The notes: generated from the letters alone by a model not told the origin. 14,378 bases of DNA from an uncultured Lachnospiraceae bacterium (GCA_945836355.1 CAMALD010000007.1:1-14378), one strand, 5' to 3'; positions 1-7,659 are shown, counted from the stretch's first letter. Made by a program: numbers and translations.

Positions 1-485
1 TAGACCCGTTTTGTATGTTTTATTTGCACTTTATTTGGAATAAGAAAAAAATAAGTGAAAAATTTTGGCAGCAAAATGTGACATCAGCTTTTGTATCTAT
101 ATGGCGTGGATTTGCATTTGAAAATGTTTGTTTTAATCATGTAGAACAGATTAAACGTTCGCTTGGAATATCCGGAGTGATAACAGAGGCTAGTGCATGG
201 TCTAAAAAAGAAGATGATGCAGATGGAACACAGATTGATTTATTGATTTCACGAAATGACAATGTAATAAATATGTGTGAAATAAAGTATTATAGCGGAG
301 AATTTAAAGTAAACAAAGACTACTATTTAAAATTATTAAAAAGACAAACAATCTTGGCGGAAAATGTATCTCCTAGAGTTGCTATTCATAGCACGCTCAT
401 AACAACTTTTGGTTTAATACAAAATGAGTATAGTAGTGTATTTTCTAATGCTATTGTGTTAGACGATCTTTTTAAAGAAGCGTAA
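1..485 (+). CDS. ATPase of the DUF234/archaeal-ATPase type, C-terminal part (5' truncated by window)
   Basis: The frame is open to the window edge; the first full codon is at 3 and reads DPFCMFYLHFIW. That is the usual junction in AAA-type ATPases where a winged helix leads into the C-terminal domain (DUF234). The ATG at 15 is therefore probably internal and the P-loop part lies outside the window. In the visible part, WRGFAFENVC is followed by an acidic helix, then GTQIDLLI and MCEIKYYSGEF. This E...D...E-x-K pattern resembles the PD-(D/E)xK nuclease-like fold of the family. The coding DNA is AT-rich with A/T-ending codons, unlike the genes from 942 onward, which suggests acquired DNA. The target is unknown; members often occur as solitary accessory genes. 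The family call is good, the function is not established. Confidence 0.75.
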   Translation, partial: DPFCMFYLHFIWNKKKISEKFWQQNVTSAFVSIWRGFAFENVCFNHVEQIKRSLGISGVITEASAWSKKEDDADGTQIDLLISRNDNVINMCEIKYYSGEFKVNKDYYLKLLKRQTILAENVSPRVAIHSTLITTFGLIQNEYSSVFSNAIVLDDLFKEA

Positions 486-501
486 AAGAGGTGGATGTAC
501 G

Positions 502-636
502 TCTCAAAAAGTAACATTATACAATTTACTTATTTCTTGCCCTGGGGATGTCAAAGAAGAGATTATTTTGATTGAAACTGCAGTAGATGAGTTGCAGACA
601 GAGATATTATTACAGACAAAATCAGCAAGTATATGA
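502..636 (+). pseudogene. N-terminal remnant of a DUF4062-domain gene
   Basis: The frame from 502 reads SQKVTLYNLLISCPGD followed by VKEEIILIETAVDE, which I recognise as the start of DUF4062 proteins (TIR-like fold, often in STAND/NLR-like defence ATPases). The codon where the start is expected (499-501) is ACG, just after a good AGAGGTGG ribosome site at 487-494, so the original ATG may have been lost. Similarity appears to stop near 591, and the frame ends at TGA 634-636. About 30 family-like residues remain of a protein normally hundreds long. It lies 16 bases after the upstream ATPase gene. Confidence 0.6.
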
Positions 637-769
637 ATGCAAATGGATATACATTGAGTCCCAAATCAAAGTAGGATTTTATGTGGCAAGTAACAAACTG
701 TTTTTAAAGGTTGGATTTGGTGAGAAATACCGGACAGATGAGATTATAATGCTTAAGAAGGAATTGTAG
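592..769 (+). pseudogene. frameshifted 3' remnant of an unidentified gene
   Basis: Two overlapping frames read as one plausible C-terminus. Frame 603 gives DIITDKISKYMNANGYTL and SPKSK, then stops. One base out of phase, VGFYVASNKLFLKVGFGEKY continues as RTDEIIMLKKEL to TAG 767-769. The lysine-rich, AT-rich coding style matches the left flank. The parent family was not recognised. A single frameshift near 670-685 would unite the halves. It follows the DUF4062 remnant directly, so the join near 592 probably marks an old deletion. Confidence 0.35.
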
Positions 770-771
770 AT

Positions 772-843
772 ATGGAAAAGGAAGTTTACTTAGCAAATCC
801 ATGTAAGGCATCCAGTCTGCCTTTTTGGATAACGAACTGCTTT
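772..843 (+). pseudogene. N-terminal fragment of a GNAT-type acetyltransferase gene
   Basis: An ATG at 772 opens MEKEVYLANPCKASSLPFW, a characteristic start of one GNAT subfamily (xxxxxLANPC...S.P.WK). A weak alignment may continue through ITNCFRMPHM. After about 843 the frame runs antisense into the end of tldE and stops resembling any acetyltransferase, so only about 24 of an expected 250 or more residues survive. AGAAGGAA upstream could be its original ribosome site. The deletion point marks the boundary between AT-rich accessory DNA and the tld operon. Confidence 0.5.
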
Positions 844-884
844 CGGATGCCGCACATGCTCCAATCGGGCACATGCGGCATCCG
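844..884. repeat. perfect 10-bp inverted repeat (strong hairpin) downstream of tldE
   Basis: CGGATGCCGC (844-853) and GCGGCATCCG (875-884) are perfect complements. With two mismatches the pairing continues inward to 15-base arms and a 9-base loop. It lies 58 bases beyond the tldE stop on the minus strand. Neither side has a T-run, so it is not a standard intrinsic terminator. It could protect the 3' end or be a dispersed palindromic repeat. It also sits at the junction with the GNAT fragment. Confidence 0.6.
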
Positions 885-941
885 TCTCCGGCCATTCCTA
901 CTCATCCTCCGGAATCATCTCCAGCCATTTCCACTTCTTTC

Positions 942-2222
942 TCAGGCATTCATTCCGGCCACGCTCACGCCATCCATGCATACGGATTTCGGTCCTTCGA
1001 AGCGTTCCTCCTGCTGCAGCTCCTTTGAAAATACAAAGGTTTTCTGTGCCTCAAAAATATTGCCGTTCACGGAACCGCCCGTAACCGGTATCACCTTTTC
1101 CCCATCATACAAGAATGCCAGGCGAATCTCGCCACCGAAATGTCCGGTAAAGGTATCCATCTGGAAATCCGAGAAATTCACTACCTCAAGATACGGTGCT
1201 GCCTTCATCTCTGCCAGAGTCACACTGCCCGCCGGCATTTTCATGCTGTTATAATTTCCGGTCGGCTCGATGCCGAGATACTGAGCAAAACGGTTGCCGC
1301 CATGTATGAGCTGCAGCTTTCCGTCCCGCACCAGCTCGCGGTCCTTCATCGGGATTCCCTCGCTGCTGTACGGCACATCCGCTTTCAGAGTGAGATTAAC
1401 CATATCCCCTGTCACCTCCGTGCCCTGCACATCGCAACCCACCGAAAACGTGGAATATTTCGGATAAATCATATAGGATTCTGCCCGATCACTGTAGTAG
1501 CCTAACAGCTCGCTCACGTAATCGCCGGAAAGAATCAGACGGTAATTGCCTGCTGCCGGTGCACTCTTTGCCTTCGCCCGCGCATAGGTCATCTCAATCG
1601 TACTCTTCGCCTTTGCGCGCAGCGCCTCCGGATTCCAATCGTTGTATGCAAAGCTTTGATAGGTCTCCACGTCCTGTCCGTCTATGCACTGTACGACAAA
1701 TTCTCCCTGCGCACTCTTTCTGCTGTAAGCCACATCGACGCCGGATGAGCTGATGATGTGCTCGGTATGCTCATACGCAAAAATCTCCGCCGAATTGATA
1801 AATACCTTTTCCTGTGTATCCTCCGCGAACAGTGCCTCGGCATATCCCTGCGCAATCTGTGCCAGCGTTTTGTCCGTAAGCCCGCTCTTTACCTCCGTCA
1901 TAGCCTCCTTCGTGCCATGATAGAGCTCATAATATTTGTTTTTCACAAAACCTGCGGCATAATACGCATCGGCAAGCATTGTCTCAAGCTCCTGCGGGGT
2001 CATGCTCTCCTGCACCTTGACGGTGGAAGCACCGCGGTATTTCTGCCCATCCTCCTCAAAGGTCTTGAACACCGTCACCGTGGCGGAGGTTTCATTTGTG
2101 GTGCGCTTCATATCCAACGATTTTTTAATAAAGAATAACTGCGCCGACCGGTCCTGCGCCAGATTAATGTAATAATCATCAATCCCGCACTTCGCCAGTG
2201 CCGCCAAAATCTGATCTGTCAT
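942..2222 (-). CDS. tldE: TldE/PmbA-like subunit of the TldD/TldE metalloprotease
   Basis: The 426-residue product matches the TldE/PmbA family in length and in landmark motifs, including GYYSDRAESYMIYPKYS, FSVGCDVQG, and a tail ending GPKSVCMDGVSVAG. It lacks the HExxxH zinc motif carried by its partner, as expected for the non-catalytic subunit. In characterised bacteria the TldD/TldE heterodimer is a cytosolic protease that opens unfolded peptides, for example in maturation of modified peptides and degradation of CcdA. The start at 2222 is supported by AAAGGA about 8 bases upstream. tldD lies 144 bases upstream on the same strand, and the gap carries a 15-bp palindrome close to this start. 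No modified-peptide precursor was seen nearby. Confidence 0.88.
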   Translation of the reverse strand: MTDQILAALAKCGIDDYYINLAQDRSAQLFFIKKSLDMKRTTNETSATVTVFKTFEEDGQKYRGASTVKVQESMTPQELETMLADAYYAAGFVKNKYYELYHGTKEAMTEVKSGLTDKTLAQIAQGYAEALFAEDTQEKVFINSAEIFAYEHTEHIISSSGVDVAYSRKSAQGEFVVQCIDGQDVETYQSFAYNDWNPEALRAKAKSTIEMTYARAKAKSAPAAGNYRLILSGDYVSELLGYYSDRAESYMIYPKYSTFSVGCDVQGTEVTGDMVNLTLKADVPYSSEGIPMKDRELVRDGKLQLIHGGNRFAQYLGIEPTGNYNSMKMPAGSVTLAEMKAAPYLEVVNFSDFQMDTFTGHFGGEIRLAFLYDGEKVIPVTGGSVNGNIFEAQKTFVFSKELQQEERFEGPKSVCMDGVSVAGMNA

Positions 2223-2248
2223 AGTTGCTGTTCCTTTCGCTATATCTG

Positions 2249-2263
2249 TTGCGATTATCGCAA
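2249..2263. promoter_or_regulatory. 6-3-6 palindrome upstream of tldE
   Basis: TTGCGATTATCGCAA is a perfect 6-bp inverted repeat with a 3-base centre, 27 bases upstream of the tldE start. In RNA it could be a small hairpin in the tldD-tldE spacer; in DNA it could be an operator. A TTGACA occurs further upstream on the minus strand in the same 144-base gap, but no good -10 is paired with it, so a separate tldE promoter is not established. Confidence 0.35.
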
Positions 2264-2366
2264 TATTGATTCCTAATTTTTGGGGCTATCGTTTCTGTCA
2301 ATTACCTATCGTTCGGCTGTTTCCGCCTTTGCAGACCTGTCCGGCCTTCCCGGATTATGCTCTGCA

Positions 2367-3788
2367 TCAGCCCAGCCGAATTCTGGCTTTTATGTATGGA
2401 CCGCCGTCCGACACCTTGACCCATTCCTTGTAGCCCTTACCGCACATGCCGCTTCCGCCAAGCTTCACCTCATCCGACACCATGCTGATGGATTTCAACA
2501 GATCCGGCACATACCCGGTGAGTACAATCGGCGAACAGATTCTGCCCGTCAGCTTGCCGTCCTTAATCTCACGCGCAATGCTGACCATGCACTGAATCCC
2601 CCAGTTTTTCGGATCCTCCATGCCGCTGGATGCCTCCTCGAGCAAGAATCCGTAGGAAATGGAGGCAATCATATCCTCTACCTTGTCCTTGCCTGCCTCA
2701 AAGAAGGTATTGGTCATACGGGTGTATGCCTTTCTCGAATAGCTCTCGCGGCGCCCGTTTCCGGTCGGCTGAGTACCCAGATGCATCGCAGACTGCGCAT
2801 CGCTGATGCCTGCCTTTAAGATACCGTGATCAATCACAAGCGTATCCTGCGCAAGCACTCCCTCATCATCAAAGAAATACGATGCCACCTCGCGTGCCGC
2901 CAAAGCGCCGTCATGCATATTCACCAGCTCGGATGCCACCTGTTTTCCCACAAACTGCTTTGCCAGCGCGCGATCCTTCACGAACATATCCATCTCCACG
3001 CCGTGCCCGAATGCCTCGTGTACAATCATACCCGTCACACCCGGCTCACAGATGCAGTCATACTCTCCCGGCACCATCGGCTCGCTCTCCAAAAGGTCAA
3101 GCGCCGTCTGAGCCACCTTATTCACATTGTCGCTCATTTCCTTCAAAATCTCGACTCCGCCGAGATTGGAAAATCCGCGGTAGCTGTCCTTTACTTCTTC
3201 GCCGCGTGTTGCCATTGCCACAATTCCACCGCAGGTCCACAACACATTCTGCTCCATGTCACGATTCTTTGACAAAAAGAGCTTGCTGTATTTCTGATAG
3301 CTGGCAAATGCGCGGCAATCTAAGATTTTGTCGCTGTATGCACGTCCTGCCTCGCTGAGCTTCGTCAGCTCACCCATAATCGACTCGTCCCCATATTCCT
3401 TCGGGTCTATCTCATAATCGGTACTGTCCGAAAATACCATCGGCTCATCCGCAAGCATCGCGTAACAGCTCTTCTTCACGCCCTCCGGCAGCTTATCGGA
3501 AAGCGGCATCAGATCCTCGCGGATATGTACGGCGATTTCCTCGATGGTATCCTCTGAAATCTCATTGAAGGAATACTCCGCATAACTGCTTCCATCGAAC
3601 ACCTTCACTACAAAGCCGCGCTCCGGCTTCATCGAAATGCCCGAGCTTGTCTTGGACACACTGTAGTTCTTTGTCACGGAATCCTGCGCCAGAATCGACG
3701 CATACGGGTATTCCTGCAGCAGCCGGTCACGGAGCTTTACCAGCACCGGCTTAACCTTTCGTAAATATTCACTTGAATTAACCTTCAT
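2367..3788 (-). CDS. tldD: TldD-like zinc metalloprotease, catalytic subunit
   Basis: The 473-residue product is full length for TldD. The zinc motif HEAFGH lies at residues 257-262 within GMIVHEAFGHGVEMD, and the family's C-terminal cysteine ligand is present at C449 in GSGMCGKGY. Together these give the H-E-xxx-H plus Cys site of this peptidase family (U62/M103). The preceding domain (about 1-240) is the substrate-chamber fold shared with TldE. The start at 3788 is set by a near-perfect GGAGGA seven to eight bases upstream, which overlaps the stop of the SCP2 gene and implies translational coupling. The partner tldE follows. The operon contains both subunits of the protease plus the SCP2 protein. 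The call is secure; the natural substrate is unknown. Confidence 0.92.
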   Translation of the reverse strand: MKVNSSEYLRKVKPVLVKLRDRLLQEYPYASILAQDSVTKNYSVSKTSSGISMKPERGFVVKVFDGSSYAEYSFNEISEDTIEEIAVHIREDLMPLSDKLPEGVKKSCYAMLADEPMVFSDSTDYEIDPKEYGDESIMGELTKLSEAGRAYSDKILDCRAFASYQKYSKLFLSKNRDMEQNVLWTCGGIVAMATRGEEVKDSYRGFSNLGGVEILKEMSDNVNKVAQTALDLLESEPMVPGEYDCICEPGVTGMIVHEAFGHGVEMDMFVKDRALAKQFVGKQVASELVNMHDGALAAREVASYFFDDEGVLAQDTLVIDHGILKAGISDAQSAMHLGTQPTGNGRRESYSRKAYTRMTNTFFEAGKDKVEDMIASISYGFLLEEASSGMEDPKNWGIQCMVSIAREIKDGKLTGRICSPIVLTGYVPDLLKSISMVSDEVKLGGSGMCGKGYKEWVKVSDGGPYIKARIRLG

Positions 3789-3797
3789 GACTTCCTC

Positions 3798-4121
3798 CTA
3801 TTTTAGCTTAATCTTACTAAGCAGAACAAGCTTATCCCGGTTGCCTTCTATGCGAAGGCTGCCGTTTTCTATCGCTTCCTTCGCCGTTATTTTCCCCGCA
3901 GCGATTGCGATATAGGTGCTTGCATCCGCAGTCAGCAGACCATCTCTGTCTACATAATCGTATGGCTCCACGCAAACGCTCCGCTCGGCCACTTCAATGT
4001 AAAACGCACCGCTGCCTTCGCCAACGATGTTTGCCTGCACCGCAACATGCTCATAGATTTCTCTTGCATCTGCATTTTCAAGACCTTCTCTGACCTTTAA
4101 TACAACCTCTTCATACGTCAT
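3798..4121 (-). CDS. SCP2 sterol-binding-like domain protein
   Basis: This 107-residue single-domain protein has the SCP2-like C-terminal signature: AGKITAKEAIENGSLRIEGN followed by a short amphipathic tail. Earlier parts include GAFYIEVAERSVCVEPY and TADASTYIAIAAG, typical of the SCP2 beta-sheet. SCP2 domains bind hydrophobic ligands in a tunnel; in bacteria the ligand is usually unknown. The start at 4121 has AGGAGG about 10 bases upstream. Its TAG stop is contained in the ribosome site of tldD (gap 9 bases), making it the first gene of the SCP2-tldD-tldE operon. That linkage hints that it may help recognise a hydrophobic or modified substrate, but this is inference. Confidence 0.75.
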   Translation of the reverse strand: MTYEEVVLKVREGLENADAREIYEHVAVQANIVGEGSGAFYIEVAERSVCVEPYDYVDRDGLLTADASTYIAIAAGKITAKEAIENGSLRIEGNRDKLVLLSKIKLK

Positions 4122-4204
4122 AACCGCTCGCCCTCCTTACTGTTTTGTACAATTCATGAAACCCTGATTCCGGGTAATCAAATGAACCTCTTCCTTATAC
4201 TATC

Positions 4205-4210
4205 ATTATA
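4205..4210 (-). promoter_or_regulatory. possible -10 element for the SCP2-tldDE operon
   Basis: The minus strand reads TATAAT at 4210-4205, 84 bases upstream of the SCP2 gene, directly next to hairpin 3 of repeat copy A. No convincing -35 lies 16-18 bases upstream, so this is a weak call. A second AT-rich candidate (TATAAG, 4199-4194) is equally poor. Confidence 0.25.
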
Positions 4211-4211
4211 A

Positions 4212-4336
4212 TATCATGTGATTTCATCACATGATACACTCCGTGGGATGCGCACGATTCGGCGATGTACTTTCACTCGCGTTGCTCGTGACCGATTCGG
4301 CGCCGGTATAATGTGTTCCTTCGCACACATTATACC
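4212..4336 (-). repeat. structured intergenic repeat, copy A
   Basis: Read on the minus strand this holds, in order: a 12-bp perfect hairpin (4336-4325 with 4316-4305, 8-base loop); a GC-rich part with two direct copies of CGCCGAATCG (4302-4293 and 4264-4255) around GAGCAACGCGAGTGAAAG; the core GTGCGCATCC (4255-4246); a mini-hairpin CAC-GGA-GTG (4245-4237); and a 10-bp perfect hairpin (4236-4227 with 4221-4212, 5-base loop). Core, mini-hairpin and last hairpin occur in the same contiguous order in copy B. It fills most of the gap between the membrane protein gene and the SCP2 operon, so it could also shape 3' or 5' ends there. Confidence 0.6.
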
Positions 4337-4404
4337 ATATTTATACCTATATGTCATGTTAATTTATCCTTAAGTTTCTGAACTTTCTCCGCTCTCCTGC
4401 CCCT

Positions 4405-5814
4405 CTACTCCGTTTCCTGCACAGACCCGCGCAGGCTCTCATACAGCGCAAGGGTATCGGCATCCTCCGCCCCGCTCATGTAATATAGCGTATCCTCCGC
4501 CATAAAGGTCAGAAAATACTGATTTTCCGGATTCAAAAACACCTGACAGTCACTGCCGTAGGTTACATGAAAGCTTCCCTTATAAAGCCGGTCCATCGCC
4601 GTGCCGCTGTACTTGGAAAGTGCCGGAAGCTCAGTAATCAGCTCCAGCTTTGTGATCTCATCCACCGGAATCTCGTAATCCGTGTTCAGCTGCTCGGCTA
4701 CCAGCTGCCGGTTTTCCAGACTTAGCTGAATCGGAGTAAACTCCAGCAGAATCATCCAGATACACACCACCGGCAAAAGAAGTATCATCAGTGCGGCAAA
4801 TATCTCCAGCCCCTTGCCAAGCGGTGTCGCCAGATTCATCGATGTGCCTATGCCAAAGCGCGCCTCCACCATCGCATGCTTATCCTGCCTGTTGTAATAC
4901 AGCATGCCCCAAATCCAGTGGTCATCATCATCCGGCAGCAGGTCTTCCTCCCGTTTCTCTTTGTACTTTCCCTCCAGCTCCTGCACCTTTTTAACAGCGA
5001 TGAAAACCGCAGCCAGCAGAATCAATGAATAAAGGATGCTTCCGGTCAGAATCGTCGTGCCGACCGGCGCACCGGCTCCTAACAATACCGCACACACCAG
5101 CGTAAATAAGGTATTCATCCAGGCACAAAACAGCCAGAGATTTTTCCAGAGGTTTTTCTTTGCCCGCGCAAAATTCCGGTTAACTTCGCTGTCCGCACTG
5201 ATGACCATCACCTTCTGGCGGTCCATCCAGAGCGCGACAAGATAATACAGCACGGTCATTACCGCAAAGGTATCAATGACAAAGGACAGGGCTCCGGCAT
5301 AGCTTCCGCGAAAATGCAGCGTGTAGTACACCCCCGTCACAATACTTACCAATATCGGCAACAGAAACGACACCGGCCGCACCCGGCGCACCTTGCCGGC
5401 CTCCTTCAGCTCGGTGAGGCAGTTATCCGCAAATGCCTCCATCCTGTGCTGCTTTTTCCACAGCTTCAACGCTTGGTGGGAATGGATATACGGCAGCATC
5501 ATAACGCCCAGAAACCCGATAAGCCAAAGCATCCATATGGTAAAACCTATCGACATGCTCGGAATCAGAAAGGTGACAAGCGGAATCCAGAACATACCGA
5601 GCAGACAGCGCTTCATTCTGCGCCTAAACAGAACCTCCTGCTCCTTCACCAGCCCAAGGAACTCCTGCCGCAGCGCTTCATCCTTCGGCGCGCGCAATCC
5701 GAAATAAATACCCTTTTTCTGCATATTCTCATCCGCGCAAAAGCTTTTGTATACGAAAAACACAATGAAAATAACCGGATACATGGTAATCAATAAAATT
5801 ATATTCATCATCAT
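4405..5814 (-). CDS. multi-pass membrane protein with DUF5808-like segment
   Basis: The 469-residue protein has about eight hydrophobic spans, near residues 4-22, 69-87, 89-109, 148-166, 174-197, 225-246, 251-275 and 335-357. A cytosolic-looking linker at about 297-325 reads DDHWIWGMLYYNRQDKH and EARFGIGTSMN, the DUF5808 pattern. The last 110 residues form a soluble domain. Such proteins are commonly encoded directly after a YtrA/YhcF-type GntR regulator, as here (49-base gap). The regulator and membrane protein probably form one operon, and the role may be envelope stress or transport, which is inference. Three ATG codons are stacked at 5814, 5811 and 5808; AAGGAG sits about 6 bases before the first, so the second or third has the more usual spacing. 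Confidence 0.7.
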   Translation of the reverse strand: MMMNIILLITMYPVIFIVFFVYKSFCADENMQKKGIYFGLRAPKDEALRQEFLGLVKEQEVLFRRRMKRCLLGMFWIPLVTFLIPSMSIGFTIWMLWLIGFLGVMMLPYIHSHQALKLWKKQHRMEAFADNCLTELKEAGKVRRVRPVSFLLPILVSIVTGVYYTLHFRGSYAGALSFVIDTFAVMTVLYYLVALWMDRQKVMVISADSEVNRNFARAKKNLWKNLWLFCAWMNTLFTLVCAVLLGAGAPVGTTILTGSILYSLILLAAVFIAVKKVQELEGKYKEKREEDLLPDDDDHWIWGMLYYNRQDKHAMVEARFGIGTSMNLATPLGKGLEIFAALMILLLPVVCIWMILLEFTPIQLSLENRQLVAEQLNTDYEIPVDEITKLELITELPALSKYSGTAMDRLYKGSFHVTYGSDCQVFLNPENQYFLTFMAEDTLYYMSGAEDADTLALYESLRGSVQETE

Positions 5815-5863
5815 AGCTTCTCCTTTTCTACGCTACACTCTCCGCTATTTCTGCCACGCGCGG

Positions 5864-6241
5864 CTAATCCGTCCGACCGCTCTGATATATCCTGCTGCAT
5901 TCCTCCAGAAATGCCTTCTCCGAAATACCCGCCAGCTTTGCCTCCGAAATCAGCCGCCGCAGCATTTCACGGTTTTCCTGCGTCAGCTCTCCCGCATCCC
6001 GGAAGCTGCCGGCAACCTTCGCACCGTTTCTGCGGTCGGTCGTGATATAGCCCTGCAGCTTTAACAGCTGATATGCTTTGTTCACCGTCATGGAATTGAT
6101 GCCGATTTCCGCAGCCAGCGCACGTACCGTCGGCAGCGCCTCACCCGGCTGCAGTCTGCCGTCCGAAATCCCCATGACAATCTGATCGCGGATCTGCTGA
6201 TAAATCGGTACCTCCGAGCCATCCCTGATTGCAATAACCAT
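5864..6241 (-). CDS. GntR-family (YtrA-like) transcriptional repressor
   Basis: Starting at 6241, the 125-residue protein opens VIAIRDGSEVPIYQQIRDQI and has a GntR winged helix at about 10-78 (PGEALPTVRALAAEIGINS, then NKAYQLLKLQGYI). Only a short C-terminal tail follows, as in the YtrA subfamily, which lacks a large ligand-binding domain. The longer reading from 6304 adds 21 hydrophobic, unlikely residues. AAGGAG lies 8 bases before the 6241 ATG, and the promoter and operator occupy 6254-6304, so the short start is preferred. It precedes the membrane protein gene. The nested palindrome across its own promoter implies autoregulation. The inducer cannot be read from the sequence. Confidence 0.85.
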   Translation of the reverse strand: MVIAIRDGSEVPIYQQIRDQIVMGISDGRLQPGEALPTVRALAAEIGINSMTVNKAYQLLKLQGYITTDRRNGAKVAGSFRDAGELTQENREMLRRLISEAKLAGISEKAFLEECSRIYQSGRTD

Positions 6242-6253
6242 CCCGCCATCTCC

Positions 6254-6304
6254 TTTTGTATGATTTGTATTATATATAATAATACACGCAATACAAAATG
6301 TCAA
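6254..6304 (-). promoter_or_regulatory. promoter of the gntR operon embedded in a nested dyad operator
   Basis: On the minus strand TTGACA (6304-6299), 17 bases, then TATTAT (6281-6276) is a near-consensus promoter. An inner inverted repeat, TGTATTAT (6266-6273) and ATAATACA (6279-6286), and an outer one, TTTTGTAT (6254-6261) and ATACAAAA (6291-6298), share the centre 6276. The inner repeat resembles YtrA-type GntR operators. A bound regulator would cover the spacer, the -10 and the start point. Confidence 0.7.
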
Positions 6305-6327
6305 GAGAATTTCTTCTCACGAATGTC

Positions 6328-7659
6328 TCACGGTACCAGCCGGTGGATGTCCCGTGGAAACAGAGTGGTGCTGCGCACATTTTCAAATCCCAAAAGTCTG
6401 GCGGTAAAACGCTCAAGTCCCAGCCCGAGTCCTCCATGCGGCGGCATTCCGTATTTGTGCATCATCAGATAGCTCTCAAACAGCTCCGGATGCATCCCCC
6501 GGCGCAGCAGCTTTTCTACCTGGGCCGGATAGGAATGAATCCGCTGCCCTCCGGTAGTAATTTCAAGTCCGCGAAACAATAGGTCAAAGCTTAAGGTTTC
6601 CGAAGGATTCTCCGGATTTTCCATCGCATAAAACGGGCGCTTACTGCTTGGATAGTGGGTTACAAAGACAAATTCACTTCCGGTTTCTTTTTGCACGAGT
6701 TCACATAACAGGCGTTCCTCCTCCGGCTCAAAATCCGTGGTATCGGTTATCGGACGGTGATATGCCTGTGAAATCCATTGCTTTGCCTCCGAAAAACGAA
6801 TCTGCGGTGGCTCATGAAGCTTAGGCAGCCTGCAGTTAAGCAGGGCAAGCTCCGCTGCGGAATGCTCCGTTAAATAAGCAAAGGTAAACTGCAGCATGCG
6901 GCTTTCCATTGTCATGATTTCTTCAAAGCTCTCAATGTATCCCATTTCAAAGTCCACACTTGTATATTCATTGAGATGCCGGGAGGTGTCGTGCTTTTCC
7001 GCGCGGAACACAGGCGCAATCTCAAAAACACGCTCAAATACGCCCACCATCATCTGCTTGTAAAACTGCGGGCTCTGCGCGAGGTATGCCTCCTTGTCGA
7101 AGTAAGGCAGCTTAAAGATATTGGCGCCACCCTCCGCCCCGGCTGCAACAATCTTTGGTGTGTGAATCTCTGTAAATTTTTCCGAGATCAAAAAGGCACG
7201 AAACGCCTCACAGATGACCGCCTGAATGCGAAAAACAGCTCTCTCCTTCTCGTTTCTAAGAGTGATTGGCCGGTAGTTTAACAGATTTTCCAGCGAAGTA
7301 TTTACCTGCTTTTGATTGATAACAACGGGTACTGTCTCTTCCGGTACAGATAAAACGGTTACCTCCCTAAGGTGCAGCTCATAGCCGCTGCGGGAGCGCT
7401 CCTCCGCAGCCACCAGTGCAGTAAAGCGGACACAGCTTTCCTCCGGAATGGCTTCCAGAGAAAAATCTGCCTCTTCTTCGCTGTACACGCACTGTATCAC
7501 CGCACTCCCCGTGCGAAGCAAAACAAACGCAAACCCACTCATATGGCGAATTTTATATATGCTGCCGTGAATCTGCACAACCTCCCCGATATGGTTTTTC
7601 AGCTCTTCTGCCGCAACCTCCTGATTTGAATGAAAGTTCTTATAATTTATTGTTTTCAT
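6328..7659 (-). CDS. aspS: archaeal-type aspartyl-tRNA synthetase (AspRS, possibly non-discriminating)
   Basis: This class IIb synthetase is about 443 residues, the archaeal AspRS length, without the bacterial GAD insertion. An OB-fold anticodon-binding domain (about 20-105) precedes the catalytic core. Motif 1 is around FTEIHTPKIVAAGAEGG (162-178), motif 2 is FRAEKHDTSRHLNEYTS (218-234), and motif 3 is GLGLGLER (410-417). It charges Asp onto tRNA(Asp) and, if non-discriminating, onto tRNA(Asn) for amidation by GatCAB; that distinction cannot be settled here. The start at 7659 is chosen because AGGAGG lies about 8 bases upstream. An in-frame extension to 7740 begins with TTG and has no ribosome site. 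A long leader with a candidate Asp/Asn-responsive attenuator lies upstream. Confidence 0.85.
   Translation of the reverse strand: MKTINYKNFHSNQEVAAEELKNHIGEVVQIHGSIYKIRHMSGFAFVLLRTGSAVIQCVYSEEEADFSLEAIPEESCVRFTALVAAEERSRSGYELHLREVTVLSVPEETVPVVINQKQVNTSLENLLNYRPITLRNEKERAVFRIQAVICEAFRAFLISEKFTEIHTPKIVAAGAEGGANIFKLPYFDKEAYLAQSPQFYKQMMVGVFERVFEIAPVFRAEKHDTSRHLNEYTSVDFEMGYIESFEEIMTMESRMLQFTFAYLTEHSAAELALLNCRLPKLHEPPQIRFSEAKQWISQAYHRPITDTTDFEPEEERLLCELVQKETGSEFVFVTHYPSSKRPFYAMENPENPSETLSFDLLFRGLEITTGGQRIHSYPAQVEKLLRRGMHPELFESYLMMHKYGMPPHGGLGLGLERFTARLLGFENVRSTTLFPRDIHRLVP

Noticed and set aside
704..895. Minus-strand 63-codon frame with CRMCPIGAC
   Set aside because: A ribosome-like site precedes it, but it is antisense to the more convincing GNAT and other gene remnants and spans the hairpin arms, which create the cysteine pattern.
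899..990. Alternative minus frame overlapping the tldE end, closing with KKWKWLEMIPEDE
   Set aside because: The Trp-rich tail looks protein-like, but the only ATG gives 27 residues with no ribosome site and it overlaps the well-supported tldE tail. Not resolved, not annotated.
844..1254. Plus-strand continuation of the frame that starts at 772
   Set aside because: Only the first 20-24 residues look like a real protein; the rest is antisense to the end of tldE.
4305..4336. Terminator of the membrane protein gene
   Set aside because: The 12-bp stem is strong but no T-run follows on the minus strand; it is treated as part of repeat copy A.
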